A DNA stretch of 64,000 nt from Ameyamaea chiangmaiensis (GTDB lineage: Bacteria > Pseudomonadota > Alphaproteobacteria > Acetobacterales > Acetobacteraceae): assembly GCF_025995235.1 (NCBI RefSeq), contig NZ_BAPT01000040.1, positions 62,001 through 126,000 on the forward strand. The letters are read 5' to 3'. How positions within the stretch are numbered: the stretch's first letter is position 1; every line of letters starts with the position of its first letter. Below, in pieces: positions 27,210 through 36,148 of the stretch. The notes below the pieces were generated by a model that made no database searches, was not told the origin of the DNA, and saw only the letters and a program-made list of their open reading frames with translations. Both the position numbers and the translations under genes were made by a program.

Positions 27210-28130
27210 ATGCGACGCAGGCGCGGACGCGCTCTTGACGGCTGGCTGATTGTCGACAAGCCGTCGCATGTCACGTCGACCGACGTGGTCAACAAGGTCC
27301 GCCGCGCGTTCGACGCGCAGAAGGCCGGCCACGGCGGCACGCTCGATCCACTGGCGACCGGTCTGCTGCCGGTCGCGTTCGGGCGCGCGACCAAGACCGT
27401 GCCGTATGTCATGGACGGCACCAAGACCTATCGGTTCACCTTGCGGATCGGCGAGAGCCGGGACAGCGACGACGCGGAGGGCGCGGTCACGGCGACCTCG
27501 GAGGCGCGTCCCACCGACGACATGTTTCGGGCGGCGTTGCCTGCGTTCGTGGGCAACATCATGCAGGTGCCCCCCGTCTATTCGGCCCTCAAGGTCAACG
27601 GGGAGCGTGCGTATGACATGGCGCGCGACGGGCGTCCGCCTGACCTGCCCCCGCGTCCGGCGCGCGTCGACCGTTTCGAACTGATCGACCGTCCCGACGC
27701 CGATACGGCGGTGTTCGAGGTCGAGTCCGGCAAGGGGGTCTATATGCGGGCTCTGGCGCGCGACATCGCCCTGGCCTGCGGAACCGTCGGGCACGTGGCG
27801 GCACTTCGTCGCCTGCGGGTCGGTCCGTTTTCCGAGGCGGACGCGATTATGCTGGACAAAATCCTTGCAACCGACGACAACGCGCCTGCCTCGCCGGAGC
27901 TTTTGCTGCCGGTGGCGACCGCGCTGGCCGACATCCCGGCGCTGGCCGTTACCGAATCACAGGCCAGGGCCCTTTCCTATGGGCAGGCGATCAGCCTGTT
28001 CGACCTGATGGGGTCCATCCCAGATGCGTGCGATCCCGATGGCGGGCTGGTGCGTGTGATGGGCGGGGGGCGCGTTGTGGCGCTGTGCAGGCTCGGAGAG
28101 GGTCTGATGCGGTCCGAACGTCTGCTTTGA
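27210..28130 (+). CDS. truB: tRNA pseudouridine-55 synthase
   Basis: Forms pseudouridine 55 in the T-loop of most tRNAs. 306 residues. The catalytic aspartate is in GHGGTLDPLATG (D46); other motifs are GWLIVDKPSHVTS, PPVYSALKVNGERAYD and GVYMRALARDIA. ATG 27210 follows GTGAGG at 7 bases; an in-frame ATG at 27195 sits directly after a run of eight T and has no ribosome binding site. It begins the truB-rpsO-pnp series. Confidence 0.96.
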   Translation: MRRRRGRALDGWLIVDKPSHVTSTDVVNKVRRAFDAQKAGHGGTLDPLATGLLPVAFGRATKTVPYVMDGTKTYRFTLRIGESRDSDDAEGAVTATSEARPTDDMFRAALPAFVGNIMQVPPVYSALKVNGERAYDMARDGRPPDLPPRPARVDRFELIDRPDADTAVFEVESGKGVYMRALARDIALACGTVGHVAALRRLRVGPFSEADAIMLDKILATDDNAPASPELLLPVATALADIPALAVTESQARALSYGQAISLFDLMGSIPDACDPDGGLVRVMGGGRVVALCRLGEGLMRSERLL

Positions 28131-28152
28131 ACTGATCTGAATGGAGACGACG

Positions 28153-28422
28153 ATGTCGATCACTGCCGAGCGCCGCACCGCGCTTATCGAAGAATACAAG
28201 ACCGCCCCCACCGACACGGGATCGCCCGAAGTGCAGGTCGCCCTGCTGACCGAGCGCATCACCAACCTGACCGAGCACCTCAAGACGCATGCGAAGGACT
28301 TCCATTCGCGTCGTGGCCTGCTGATGCTGGTCGGTAACCGTCGCGGTCTGCTTGATTACCTCAAGCGCAAGGACCAGCAGCGCTACCAGACCCTGATCGG
28401 TCGTCTGGGCCTGCGTCGCTGA
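28153..28422 (+). CDS. rpsO: 30S ribosomal protein S15
   Basis: 89 residues, the normal size. SITAERRTALIEEYKT, DTGSPEVQVALLTERI and FHSRRGLLMLVGNRRGLLDY are universally conserved S15 blocks that contact the 16S three-way junction. ATG 28153 follows GGAG at 6 bases; the in-frame ATG at 28141 would give four extra residues. The gene lies 22 bases after truB, and a hairpin pair separates it from pnp. Confidence 0.98.
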   Translation: MSITAERRTALIEEYKTAPTDTGSPEVQVALLTERITNLTEHLKTHAKDFHSRRGLLMLVGNRRGLLDYLKRKDQQRYQTLIGRLGLRR

Positions 28423-28423
28423 T

Positions 28424-28455
28424 GCACGCGGCGGGGCGCAGGCCCCGCCATGTGC
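28424..28455 (+). other. GC-rich hairpin after rpsO
   Basis: GGCGGGGC, loop GCAG, GCCCCGCC, extended beyond two-base bulges by GCAC/GTGC. There is no T tract. It is a candidate RNase III or RNase E processing site or a stabilising 3' end, comparable in position to the processing site between rpsO and pnp of E. coli. Confidence 0.55.
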
Positions 28456-28458
28456 CTC

Positions 28459-28493
28459 GGCCGATCCGGCCCGGGTGACCGGGTCGGTCTTTT
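28459..28493 (+). terminator. Intrinsic terminator between rpsO and pnp
   Basis: An 11-bp stem from GGCCGATCCGG and CCGGGTCGGTC (two G-T wobbles) with a 9-base loop and four T. Partial termination here would let rpsO be expressed above pnp, as in E. coli. Confidence 0.65.
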
Positions 28494-28673
28494 CAGGAAC
28501 AGCGGTCGCGACCTGGTTGCGGCGAAGGTGTCCGGATCGGTCCGCGGCGTTTCAGGCCACATGGTGTTCTGGCGGTTGCCGTCATTTCTCCATGCCGTCC
28601 GAAACGCTGTCTTTCATGACCCCGATCATCGACCTCCGTCCCGGCAGGCTCCGTGGCCAGACAGGAGCATCCG

Positions 28674-30824
28674 ATGTTCAATTATTTCCGCAAAGAGATC
28701 GAATGGGGCGGTCGCCCCCTGATCCTCGAGACCGGCAAGATCGCCCGCCAGGCCGATGGCGCCGTCGTCGTGACCTATGGCGACACGGTCGTCCTGTGCA
28801 CCGCCGTTGGTGCCAAGAGCGTCAAGCCCGGGCAGGATTTCTTCCCGCTGACGGTCAACTATCAGGAAAAGGCCTATGCCGCGGGCAAGATCCCGGGTGG
28901 CTTCTTCAAGCGCGAAGGTCGTCCGTCCGAGGCCGAGGTCCTGAATTCGCGCCTGATCGATCGTCCGATACGCCCGCTGTTTCCCGACAACTTCCGCAAC
29001 GAGGTCCAGGTCGTCGCGACCGTGCTCAGCCATGACATGGAAAACGACCCGGCGGTCGTGGCCCTGATCGGCTGCTCGGCAGCGCTGACGCTGTCTGGCA
29101 TTCCGTTCTTCGGCCCGGTGGCCGCGGCTCGCGTGGGCTATTCGGACGGCGCCTACGTTCTGAATCCGACGATCGCCGAGATGAAGACCAGCGCGCTTGA
29201 CCTCGTGGTGGCGGGCACGTCCGACGGCGTCCTGATGGTCGAGTCCGAAGCCAGCGAGCTGTCCGAAGAGGTGATGCTGGGTGCCGTGACCTTCGGTCAT
29301 GAGGCGTTCCAGGCCGTCATCGACGCGATCGTGTCCTTGGCCGAGCACGCGGCGAAGAAGCCGTGGGACCTGTCGGGCCCCTCGAAGGAAGAGCTGGCGC
29401 TTCGTAAGAAGATCGACAAGCTCGGCCGCAAGTCGATCGCCGCGGCCTACAAGGAAAAGGTCAAGCAGGCCCGATACGAGAAGGTCGGCGCCGCCAAGGC
29501 CGCGATTCTCGAGAAGCTGGCCGAGGAAGGTGCCGACGTCGACGCCGCCAAGCCGATGCTCAAGGAGCTCGAGGCCGACGTGGTGCGTGGCGCGGTGCTC
29601 GACACCGGCCTGCGTATCGATGGCCGCGACCTGAAGACGATCCGTCCGATCGTCTCCGAAGTCGGCATCCTGCCGCGTGCGCACGGCTCGGCGCTGTTTA
29701 CCCGTGGCGAGACGCAGGCGCTGGTCGTCGCGACGCTCGGCACCGGGCAGGACGAGCAGGTGATCGACGCGCTCGAAGGCGAATATCGCACCAACTTCAT
29801 GCTGCACTACAACTTCCCGCCCTATTCGGTGGGCGAGTGTGGTCGCATGGGTTCGCCGGGTCGCCGCGAGATCGGCCATGGCAAGCTCGCGTGGCGCGCG
29901 GTCCACCCGCTGCTGCCGGGCAAGGACGTCTTCCCGTACACGATGCGCATCGTGTCCGAGATCACTGAGAGCAACGGTTCCTCCTCGATGGCGACCGTAT
30001 GCGGCACCTCGCTGGCGCTGATGGATGCCGGCGCGCCGCTGAAGCGGCCGGTTGCGGGCATCGCGATGGGCCTGATCAAGGAAGATCGCGGTTTCGCGGT
30101 TCTGTCCGACATCCTGGGCGACGAGGATCACCTCGGCGACATGGACTTCAAGGTGGCGGGGACCGAGGCCGGCATCACCGCGCTGCAGATGGACATCAAG
30201 ATCACCTCCATCACGCCGGAGATCATGGAGATCGCCCTTGGGCAGGCCCGCGAAGGTCGCCTGCATATCCTGGGCGAGATGTCCAAGGCGCTGAGCGAGG
30301 GGCGGTCGGACGTGTCGTCGGCGGCGCCGAAGATCACCACGCTCTCGGTGCCGAAGGAAAAGATCCGCGACGTGATCGGATCGGGCGGCAAGGTGATCCG
30401 TGAGATCGTCGAATATTCCGGCGCGAAGATCGACATCGGCGATGACGGCACGATCACGATCGCCGCGATGAGTGACGATCAGGCCCAGCGCGCGATCGAG
30501 CGTATCAACGGGATCGTGGCCGAGCCGGAAGTGGGCAAGATCTACAACGGCAAGGTCGTCAAGACCGCCGATTTCGGCGCGTTCGTGAACTTCATGGGCG
30601 CTCGCGACGGTCTTGTGCACATCTCTGAGTTGGCCCAGGCCCGCGTTGCCCGCACGGCGGACGTCGTCAAGCAGGGCGATGCCGTCAAGGTGAAGGTGAT
30701 GGGCTTCGACGATCGCGGCAAGGTTAAATTGTCGATGCGGGTTGTCGATCAGGAAACCGGTGCCGACATCTCGGATAGCGTGGGTGCGAAGCCCGCCGGC
30801 CGTCCCCGCCGCGACGAAGGCTGA
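28674..30824 (+). CDS. pnp: Polyribonucleotide nucleotidyltransferase (PNPase)
   Basis: Phosphorolytic 3'-5' exoribonuclease of the degradosome. 716 residues: two RNase PH-like domains (GRPLILETGKIARQADGAV; HGSALFTRGETQALVVATLG with TSxxR-type RGET), a helical linker, KH domain (VIGSGGKVIREIVEYSGAKI) and S1 domain (YNGKVVKTADFGAFVNFMG). ATG 28674 follows AGGAG at 6 bases; an upstream in-frame start at 28653 adds seven residues. The hairpins ahead of it fit the known autoregulation of pnp mRNA, which is inference here. Confidence 0.98.
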   Translation: MFNYFRKEIEWGGRPLILETGKIARQADGAVVVTYGDTVVLCTAVGAKSVKPGQDFFPLTVNYQEKAYAAGKIPGGFFKREGRPSEAEVLNSRLIDRPIRPLFPDNFRNEVQVVATVLSHDMENDPAVVALIGCSAALTLSGIPFFGPVAAARVGYSDGAYVLNPTIAEMKTSALDLVVAGTSDGVLMVESEASELSEEVMLGAVTFGHEAFQAVIDAIVSLAEHAAKKPWDLSGPSKEELALRKKIDKLGRKSIAAAYKEKVKQARYEKVGAAKAAILEKLAEEGADVDAAKPMLKELEADVVRGAVLDTGLRIDGRDLKTIRPIVSEVGILPRAHGSALFTRGETQALVVATLGTGQDEQVIDALEGEYRTNFMLHYNFPPYSVGECGRMGSPGRREIGHGKLAWRAVHPLLPGKDVFPYTMRIVSEITESNGSSSMATVCGTSLALMDAGAPLKRPVAGIAMGLIKEDRGFAVLSDILGDEDHLGDMDFKVAGTEAGITALQMDIKITSITPEIMEIALGQAREGRLHILGEMSKALSEGRSDVSSAAPKITTLSVPKEKIRDVIGSGGKVIREIVEYSGAKIDIGDDGTITIAAMSDDQAQRAIERINGIVAEPEVGKIYNGKVVKTADFGAFVNFMGARDGLVHISELAQARVARTADVVKQGDAVKVKVMGFDDRGKVKLSMRVVDQETGADISDSVGAKPAGRPRRDEG

Positions 30825-30880
30825 CGCCGCTCGCGGCCTCCGGCCCGGGCGTTCGGGTCGGGGGGCACGGAACATAGTAT

Positions 30881-30901
30881 GTCACCGGATTTGCCGGTGA
30901 C
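30881..30901 (+). other. Hairpin downstream of pnp
   Basis: GTCACCGG, loop ATTTG, CCGGTGAC: a perfect 8-bp stem without a T tract, 11 bases before the terminator that follows. Confidence 0.5.
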
Positions 30902-30911
30902 GCCGTGCTAG

Positions 30912-30942
30912 GACATCCCCGCGCAGGCGGGGATGTCTTTTT
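30912..30942 (+). terminator. Intrinsic terminator of pnp, 35 bases before the next gene
   Basis: GACATCCCCGC, loop GCAG, GCGGGGATGTC and five T, followed by five A. It is a strong terminator. The nitronate-monooxygenase-like gene starts 35 bases later with no obvious promoter between, so it may act as a leader attenuator. Confidence 0.93.
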
Positions 30943-30977
30943 AAAAAGCCTGCGGGCCTGTGAGGCGAAGGATCAGG

Positions 30978-32396
30978 ATGAAGTCGATCAACGCGATCCG
31001 TATGGGTGGGGCGGATGTCCTGCCGCTGGTCGAGGGTGGCAAGGGCGTCTCGGTGTCCACCGGCGTGTCGTCGGGCCACTGGGCGGCAGCGGGAGGGGCC
31101 GGCACGGTCTCCATCGTGAATGCCGACAGCTACGACGAGCACGGGCAGCCTGTGCCCCAGATCTATCACGGCCGCACCCGCCGGGAACGGCAGGAGGAAT
31201 TGGTCGACTACGCCATCCGCGGTGGCGTGGCGCAGGTGCATGCGGCGCACGAGATCGCGGGCGGCCAAGGGCGGGTCCACGCCAATATCCTGTGGGAGAT
31301 GGGGGGCGCCGAGCGCATCATCACCGGCGTTCTGGAACAGGCCAAAGGCATGGTGCATGGTCTGACCTGCGGCGCGGGCATGCCCTATCGCCTGTCCGAC
31401 ATCGCGGCCCGGTTCGGCATTCATTACTATCCAATCGTGTCGTCGGCCCGCGCGTTCAGCGCGCTGTGGAAGCGTGCCTATTCCAAGACGGCCGATCTTC
31501 TGGGCGGCGTCGTCTATGAGGATCCCTGGCGCGCAGGTGGCCATAACGGCCTGTCCAACGGCGAAAATCCGCTCGAGCCGGAAGACCCGATGCCGCGCGT
31601 CCTGGCCTTGCGCCGGCTGATGCGGACCTTCGGCCTTGGCGATACGCCGATCATCATGGCAGGCGGTGTCTGGTGGCTGGAGGAGTGGGAGGACTGGATC
31701 GACAACCCCGATCTCGGGCCGATCGTCTTTCAGTTTGGTACCCGGCCGCTTCTGACCAAGGAAAGTCCGATTCCGGAGGCCTGGAAGCGCAGACTGATGA
31801 CGTTGAAGGAGGGCGATGTGTATCTCAATCGCTTCTCCCCGACGGGTTTTTATTCCTCGGCGGTCAATAACCATTTCATGCAGGAACTGCGGGCCCGTTC
31901 GGAACGGCAGGTCGCGTTTTCGGCCGAGCCGGTCGGGGAACACACCGCCGGTTTCGGGGTGGGCGCACGCGGTCGGCAGGTGTTCATGACCGAGGCCGAT
32001 CTGGCCCATGCGCGGCAATGGGTGGCCCAGGGCTTCAGCGAGGCGTTGCGTACCCCGGACTCGACCCTGGTGTTCGAAACGCCGGAAGCCGCGCGTCAGA
32101 TTCTGGCGGATCAGGTCGCCTGCATGGGCTGCCTGTCAGAGTGTCGGTTCTCAAACTGGAGCCAGCGCGGCCCGGATTACACCAACGGCCACAAGGCTGA
32201 CCCGCGCTCGTTCTGCATCCAGAAGAGCCTGCAGGCCGTCGCGCATGCACACGCCGACGAGGCCGAAGCGGTGATGGACAACAACCTGATGTTCGGTGGC
32301 ACCAATGCGTGGCGCTTCGGCGCCGACCCGTTCTATTCCAACGGCTTCGTGCCGACGGTAAAGGAACTGGTGGCCCGGATACTCACCGGGCGCTGA
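30978..32396 (+). CDS. Nitronate monooxygenase-family flavoprotein with extra cysteine cluster
   Basis: 472 residues, longer than typical nitronate monooxygenases (~320-380). The barrel features fit the NPD/PfaD-like FMN proteins: GVSSGHWAAAGGAGTVSIV near the start, AGGHNGLSN for phosphate binding, and IIMAGGVWW. The C-terminal extension contains four cysteines as C382-x2-C385-x3-C389 and C413, a spacing that could hold an iron-sulfur cluster or zinc. ATG 30978 follows AAGGATCAGG; a GTG at 30960 is in frame. It stands alone between two terminators. The reaction is unknown; the family includes nitronate oxidases and FMN reductases. Confidence 0.8.
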   Translation: MKSINAIRMGGADVLPLVEGGKGVSVSTGVSSGHWAAAGGAGTVSIVNADSYDEHGQPVPQIYHGRTRRERQEELVDYAIRGGVAQVHAAHEIAGGQGRVHANILWEMGGAERIITGVLEQAKGMVHGLTCGAGMPYRLSDIAARFGIHYYPIVSSARAFSALWKRAYSKTADLLGGVVYEDPWRAGGHNGLSNGENPLEPEDPMPRVLALRRLMRTFGLGDTPIIMAGGVWWLEEWEDWIDNPDLGPIVFQFGTRPLLTKESPIPEAWKRRLMTLKEGDVYLNRFSPTGFYSSAVNNHFMQELRARSERQVAFSAEPVGEHTAGFGVGARGRQVFMTEADLAHARQWVAQGFSEALRTPDSTLVFETPEAARQILADQVACMGCLSECRFSNWSQRGPDYTNGHKADPRSFCIQKSLQAVAHAHADEAEAVMDNNLMFGGTNAWRFGADPFYSNGFVPTVKELVARILTGR

Positions 32397-32404
32397 GACG
32401 CAAG

Positions 32405-32430
32405 GGGGAGCGTGCCGCACGCTCCCCTTT
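32405..32430. terminator. Bidirectional terminator between convergent genes
   Basis: GGGGAGCGTG, loop CCG, CACGCTCCCC, then TTTCTGTT; flanking A residues on the left make it usable on the minus strand too. It serves the flavoprotein gene and the convergent rdgB. Confidence 0.8.
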
Positions 32431-32451
32431 CTGTTCTGACGATGTCTGGGC

Positions 32452-33060
32452 TTACTGCGGCAGACAGGCCGCGCGAAACAGTGCCAGCGCGCGGCCACGG
32501 TGGCTGACGGCATTTTTTGCCGTCCCGTCCATCTCCGCGAATGTCCGGTGGTCGCCCGCAGGCACAAAGATCGGGTCATAGCCATGGCCGTGCTCGCCGC
32601 GCGGTGGCCACACGACCTGACCGTCGACCCGCCCTTCGAAGGTGTCGACATGTCCGTCCGGCCACGCGAGACACAGCACACACGAAAACCATGCGGATCG
32701 ATCCGCCGCCACGTCCATTTCGGTGTGAACGCGTTCCATCGCCATGGCGAAATCGCGCCCGGGACCGCCCCAACGGGCGGAATAGACGCCCGGCGCACCA
32801 TCAAGGGCCGCGACGCAAAACCCTGAATCGTCGGATAGTGCGGGTTTGCCGGTCGCCGTGGCCGCGGCCAGAGCCTTGATCGCGGCGTTGCCGGCAAAGG
32901 TGTCGGCCGTCTCGTCCGGCTCTGGCAGTGCGAGCGAGGCGGCGCCGAGGACGCGCACGCCGGACCCGGCCAGCAGTGTCTCGAACTCGGCGAGCTTGCC
33001 CCTGTTATGACTGGCGAGCACCAGTTCCGTGCCGACGACCAGACGCCGCGCGCCGCTCAT
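32452..33060 (-). CDS. rdgB: XTP/dITP pyrophosphatase (RdgB/HAM1)
   Basis: Hydrolyses non-canonical purine triphosphates to keep them out of nucleic acids. 202 residues with the full family pattern: ASHNRGKLAEF, ALSDDSGFCV, GYDPIFVP and SHRGRALALF. The ATG at 33060 overlaps the rph stop (ATGA). The pairing rph-rdgB is common in proteobacteria. Confidence 0.97.
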   Translation of the reverse strand: MSGARRLVVGTELVLASHNRGKLAEFETLLAGSGVRVLGAASLALPEPDETADTFAGNAAIKALAAATATGKPALSDDSGFCVAALDGAPGVYSARWGGPGRDFAMAMERVHTEMDVAADRSAWFSCVLCLAWPDGHVDTFEGRVDGQVVWPPRGEHGHGYDPIFVPAGDHRTFAEMDGTAKNAVSHRGRALALFRAACLPQ

Positions 33061-33776
33061 GGCGTGCCGAGTGCCGCGCGCTGTGCCTCGAAGAGACGCG
33101 CGGTGCCCAGACGGGCCAGACGCATCAGTTCGGCGAACTGTTCGTCGGTGAAGGGGCTTTTCTCCGCCGTGGCCTGCACTTCCACAATACCGCCGCCGTC
33201 GGTCAGGATGAAGTTCGCATCGGCCTCGGCGGTGCTGTCCTCCGCGTAATCCAGATCGGCGACGGCGCCCATCTCGGTCAGTCCGCAGGAAATCGCGGCG
33301 ACCTGCCCGGTGATCGGGCTCGCCTTGAGGACGCGCGTCTCGACCAGTTTGCGCACCGCCAGCGACAGCGCCACCCATGCACCGGTGATGGAGGCGCATC
33401 GCGTGCCGCCATCGGCGTTCAGCACGTCGCAGTCCAGGGTGATGGTCATCTCGCCCAGCGCGGCGAGGTCGACCACGGCGCGCAGGGAACGGCCGATAAG
33501 GCGCTGGATTTCCTGCGTGCGACCGGACTGCTTGCCCTTGGCCGCCTCGCGGCTGCCGCGCGTATGGGTCGCGCGGGGCAGCATGCCGTATTCGGCCGTG
33601 ACCCAGCCCTTGCCCTGGCCGCGCAGAAACGGCGGCACGCGCCCCTCGACGCTGGCTGTGCACAGGACCTCGGTGCCGCCCATGCGGATGAGGACGGACC
33701 CTTCCGCATGGTGTGAAAAGCCCGGCTCGATCGAGACGGTACGAATGGCGTCAAGCGCGCGACCTGAGGGACGCAT
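33057..33776 (-). CDS. rph: Ribonuclease PH
   Basis: Phosphorolytic trimming of tRNA 3' ends. 239 residues. The opening MRPSGRALDAIRTVSIEPGF, the TAEYGMLPRATHTRGSREA active-site block and the DCDVLNADGGTR phosphate-binding block are all present. ATG 33776 follows AAGGAG at a good distance. It is divergent from hrcA and cotranscribed with rdgB. Confidence 0.97.
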   Translation of the reverse strand: MRPSGRALDAIRTVSIEPGFSHHAEGSVLIRMGGTEVLCTASVEGRVPPFLRGQGKGWVTAEYGMLPRATHTRGSREAAKGKQSGRTQEIQRLIGRSLRAVVDLAALGEMTITLDCDVLNADGGTRCASITGAWVALSLAVRKLVETRVLKASPITGQVAAISCGLTEMGAVADLDYAEDSTAEADANFILTDGGGIVEVQATAEKSPFTDEQFAELMRLARLGTARLFEAQRAALGTP

Positions 33777-33954
33777 GGGCTTCTCCTTGGCAATAAAGAT
33801 AGGGCGCCGGACGATGTGGTCCGGACACGCGGCGTGTGGAGCGGGGCATAGCGCGTCGGCGGGGGCGTTGTCACGGCCCCGTCGCCGCGCCACATTGGTC
33901 GGCAACGGCCGGTCAGGCCGGATGGTGCGCGCATTCATCAGGACGGAGGATGGT

Positions 33955-35028
33955 ATGGAAATTGACCTGGCCATGCTGGCGCGCAGGCCCTCCTTTCCGA
34001 AAGATCTCAACGCCCGGGCCGCGACCATTCTGCGCGAAGTCGTCGAACAGTATGTCGAGACCGGCGATCCGGTGGGATCCCAGACCCTGTCGCGGCGCCT
34101 GCCGATGTCGTCGGCGACGATCCGCGCGGTGATGGCCGATCTGACGACGGCCGGGCTTTTGTTTTCGCCGCACACCTCCGCCGGGCGTCTTCCCACCGAA
34201 CTGGGGTTGCGGCTGTTCGTGGACGGGATGCTTCAGTTCGGCAGCCTGTCGGAGGACGAGCGTGCCTCCATCACCCATTCGCTGGAGGTGCGCGGCCGCT
34301 CCATGCAGGACATGATGGCGCAGGCGTCGTCCATGCTGTCAGGGCTGTCGCAGGCGGCGGGCCTGGTGATCGCGCCGAAGAATGAAGGCGCCATCAAGCA
34401 TATCGAATTTGTCGCCCTCGGCCCGCAGCGCGCTCTGGTGGTGATCGTGGGCAGCGACGGGCAGGTCGAAAACCGGGTGATCGAGACGCCGCCCGGCCTG
34501 CCTCCCGCGGCGCTGATCGAAGCGGCCAACTACCTGAATGCGCGGCTGTCCGGCGACACGCTGGAACGTCTGCGCGAACGTGTGGCCGAGGACATGGCCG
34601 CCAATCGCACGCAACTGGATCAACTGGCGGCAGGCGTGGTCGAGACCGGGCTGGCCACCTGGGCGAAGGACGGCAACGCGGTGAGCGGAACGCTGTTCGT
34701 CCGGGGGCAGGGACGGCTGCTGACCGACGTGACTGAGCTTGAACGCCTGTCCACGATCCAGATGCTGTTCGATCGGCTCGAAACACAGGAGACCATGTTG
34801 CGTCTTCTGGAACTGGCGCAGGAGTCCGAGGGCGTGCGCATTTTTATCGGTGCGGAAAGCGGACTGTTCGGGATGTCGGGCCTGTCGATGATGCTCGCCC
34901 CTGCCCGGAACGAGGCCCAGCGCGTCGTCGGCGCAATCGGGGTCATCGGTCCTACGCGCATCAACTACGGACGCATCGTGCCGGTCGTCGACTATACGGC
35001 GCGCGTGATCGGCCAGATGCTCGGATAA
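33955..35028 (+). CDS. hrcA: Heat-inducible transcription repressor HrcA
   Basis: Represses groESL and often dnaK operons by binding CIRCE elements. 357 residues: the N-terminal winged helix (LNARAATILREVVEQYVETGDPVGSQTLSRRL, read across 34009-34100; then HTSAGRLPTELGLRLFVD), a GAF-like central domain and the C-terminal VVDYTARVIGQML end. ATG 33955 follows GGAGG at 5 bases. No CIRCE (TTAGCACTC-N9-GAGTGCTAA) was seen upstream or elsewhere in the window, and grpE does not follow. Divergence from rph is typical of alphaproteobacteria. Confidence 0.96.
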   Translation: MEIDLAMLARRPSFPKDLNARAATILREVVEQYVETGDPVGSQTLSRRLPMSSATIRAVMADLTTAGLLFSPHTSAGRLPTELGLRLFVDGMLQFGSLSEDERASITHSLEVRGRSMQDMMAQASSMLSGLSQAAGLVIAPKNEGAIKHIEFVALGPQRALVVIVGSDGQVENRVIETPPGLPPAALIEAANYLNARLSGDTLERLRERVAEDMAANRTQLDQLAAGVVETGLATWAKDGNAVSGTLFVRGQGRLLTDVTELERLSTIQMLFDRLETQETMLRLLELAQESEGVRIFIGAESGLFGMSGLSMMLAPARNEAQRVVGAIGVIGPTRINYGRIVPVVDYTARVIGQMLG

Positions 35029-35137
35029 GCGCCGGTTCACGTCCGTGCGGATGCAACAGGACCGGACCCGGGACGTATGAACAGGCGTCGCGGCGACGCG
35101 ACCGCCACGATGTAAGCCCCAAGACAGGAGATGACAC

Positions 35138-36025
35138 ATGTCCTTACCCGATGCCCGCGCCGCGGGAACATTTCGCATCGGCGGCGATCTGGAGGTCGTC
35201 AGGCTCGGCTTCGGTGCGATGCGCATCACGGGCAAGGGGATCTGGGGCGAGCCTGCCGACCGCGACGCCGCTCTTCGCACCCTGCGCCGCACCCGCGATC
35301 TCGGGATCGATTTCATCGATACGGCCGACAGCTATGGCCCGTTCGTCAGCGAAGACCTGATTCGCGAGGCGCTCTATCCCTACGGTCCGACGATCATCGC
35401 CACCAAAGGCGGCCATACGCGCCATGGCCCCGATATCTGGCGGCCCATCGGCAATCCCGACTACCTGCGCCAATGCGTTCTGATGAGCCTCCGGCGGCTC
35501 AGGCTGGACAGGATCGACCTGTGGCAGTTGCACCGGATCGGGGCCGACTGCCCGGCGGAGCAGCAGTTCGAGGTCATCGCGAAGATGCGCGAGGAAGGGT
35601 TGATCCGTCATGTCGGCCTGTCCGAAGTCTCGGTCGCGGATATTGAACGGGCGGAGGAGTTCTTTCCCGTCACGACCGTGCAGAACCGCTTCAACCTCAT
35701 CGATCGAAAGTCCGAGGACGTGCTGGACCACTGCGCGGGTAAAGCGATCGGCTTCATCCCGTGGGCGCCTCTGGCGGCGGGCGGCCTCGCGCGGGGTGAC
35801 AACGCGTTGACCCGGATCGCGAGCGCGCAGGACGCGTCGCCGGGGCAGGTGGCGCTGGCGTGGCTGCTCCGGCGTTCACCCGTCATGCTGCCGATCCCCG
35901 GAACGGGCAGCCCGGATCATCTCGACGACAACACCCGCGCCGCGAGTGTCGCCATCAGTGACGCCGACTTCGCCGAACTCGATCGGCTGGGGCGGGAAGC
36001 CTGGACACAGGCCTCCGCGCGTTGA
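35138..36025 (+). CDS. Aldo/keto reductase
   Basis: 295-residue NADPH-dependent TIM-barrel oxidoreductase. The catalytic tetrad is visible: Asp and Tyr in DTADSYGP, Lys in ATKGGHT and His in LWQLHRIG. The C-terminal cofactor site has PIPGTGSPDHLDDN. It is closest in feel to the YajO/PdxI or AKR11-like bacterial group. ATG 35138 is preceded by AGGAGATGACAC. A single gene between hrcA and a PBP gene; substrate not predictable. Confidence 0.93.
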   Translation: MSLPDARAAGTFRIGGDLEVVRLGFGAMRITGKGIWGEPADRDAALRTLRRTRDLGIDFIDTADSYGPFVSEDLIREALYPYGPTIIATKGGHTRHGPDIWRPIGNPDYLRQCVLMSLRRLRLDRIDLWQLHRIGADCPAEQQFEVIAKMREEGLIRHVGLSEVSVADIERAEEFFPVTTVQNRFNLIDRKSEDVLDHCAGKAIGFIPWAPLAAGGLARGDNALTRIASAQDASPGQVALAWLLRRSPVMLPIPGTGSPDHLDDNTRAASVAISDADFAELDRLGREAWTQASAR

Positions 36026-36148
36026 GGCAAAATAACGGCGCCCGTGGGGCGATTGTGCGAAATTGCACGATGTGCGCGCGGGGGGCGACGCGGCCTCGCC
36101 TCGGTGGTATGGAGGGCCGCATGAAAGCCCTCGCCCTGATCGTGCTCC

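Noticed and set aside
28626..30875. A 749-codon open frame antisense to pnp
   Set aside because: Shadow of pnp; composition-driven, with no family resemblance.
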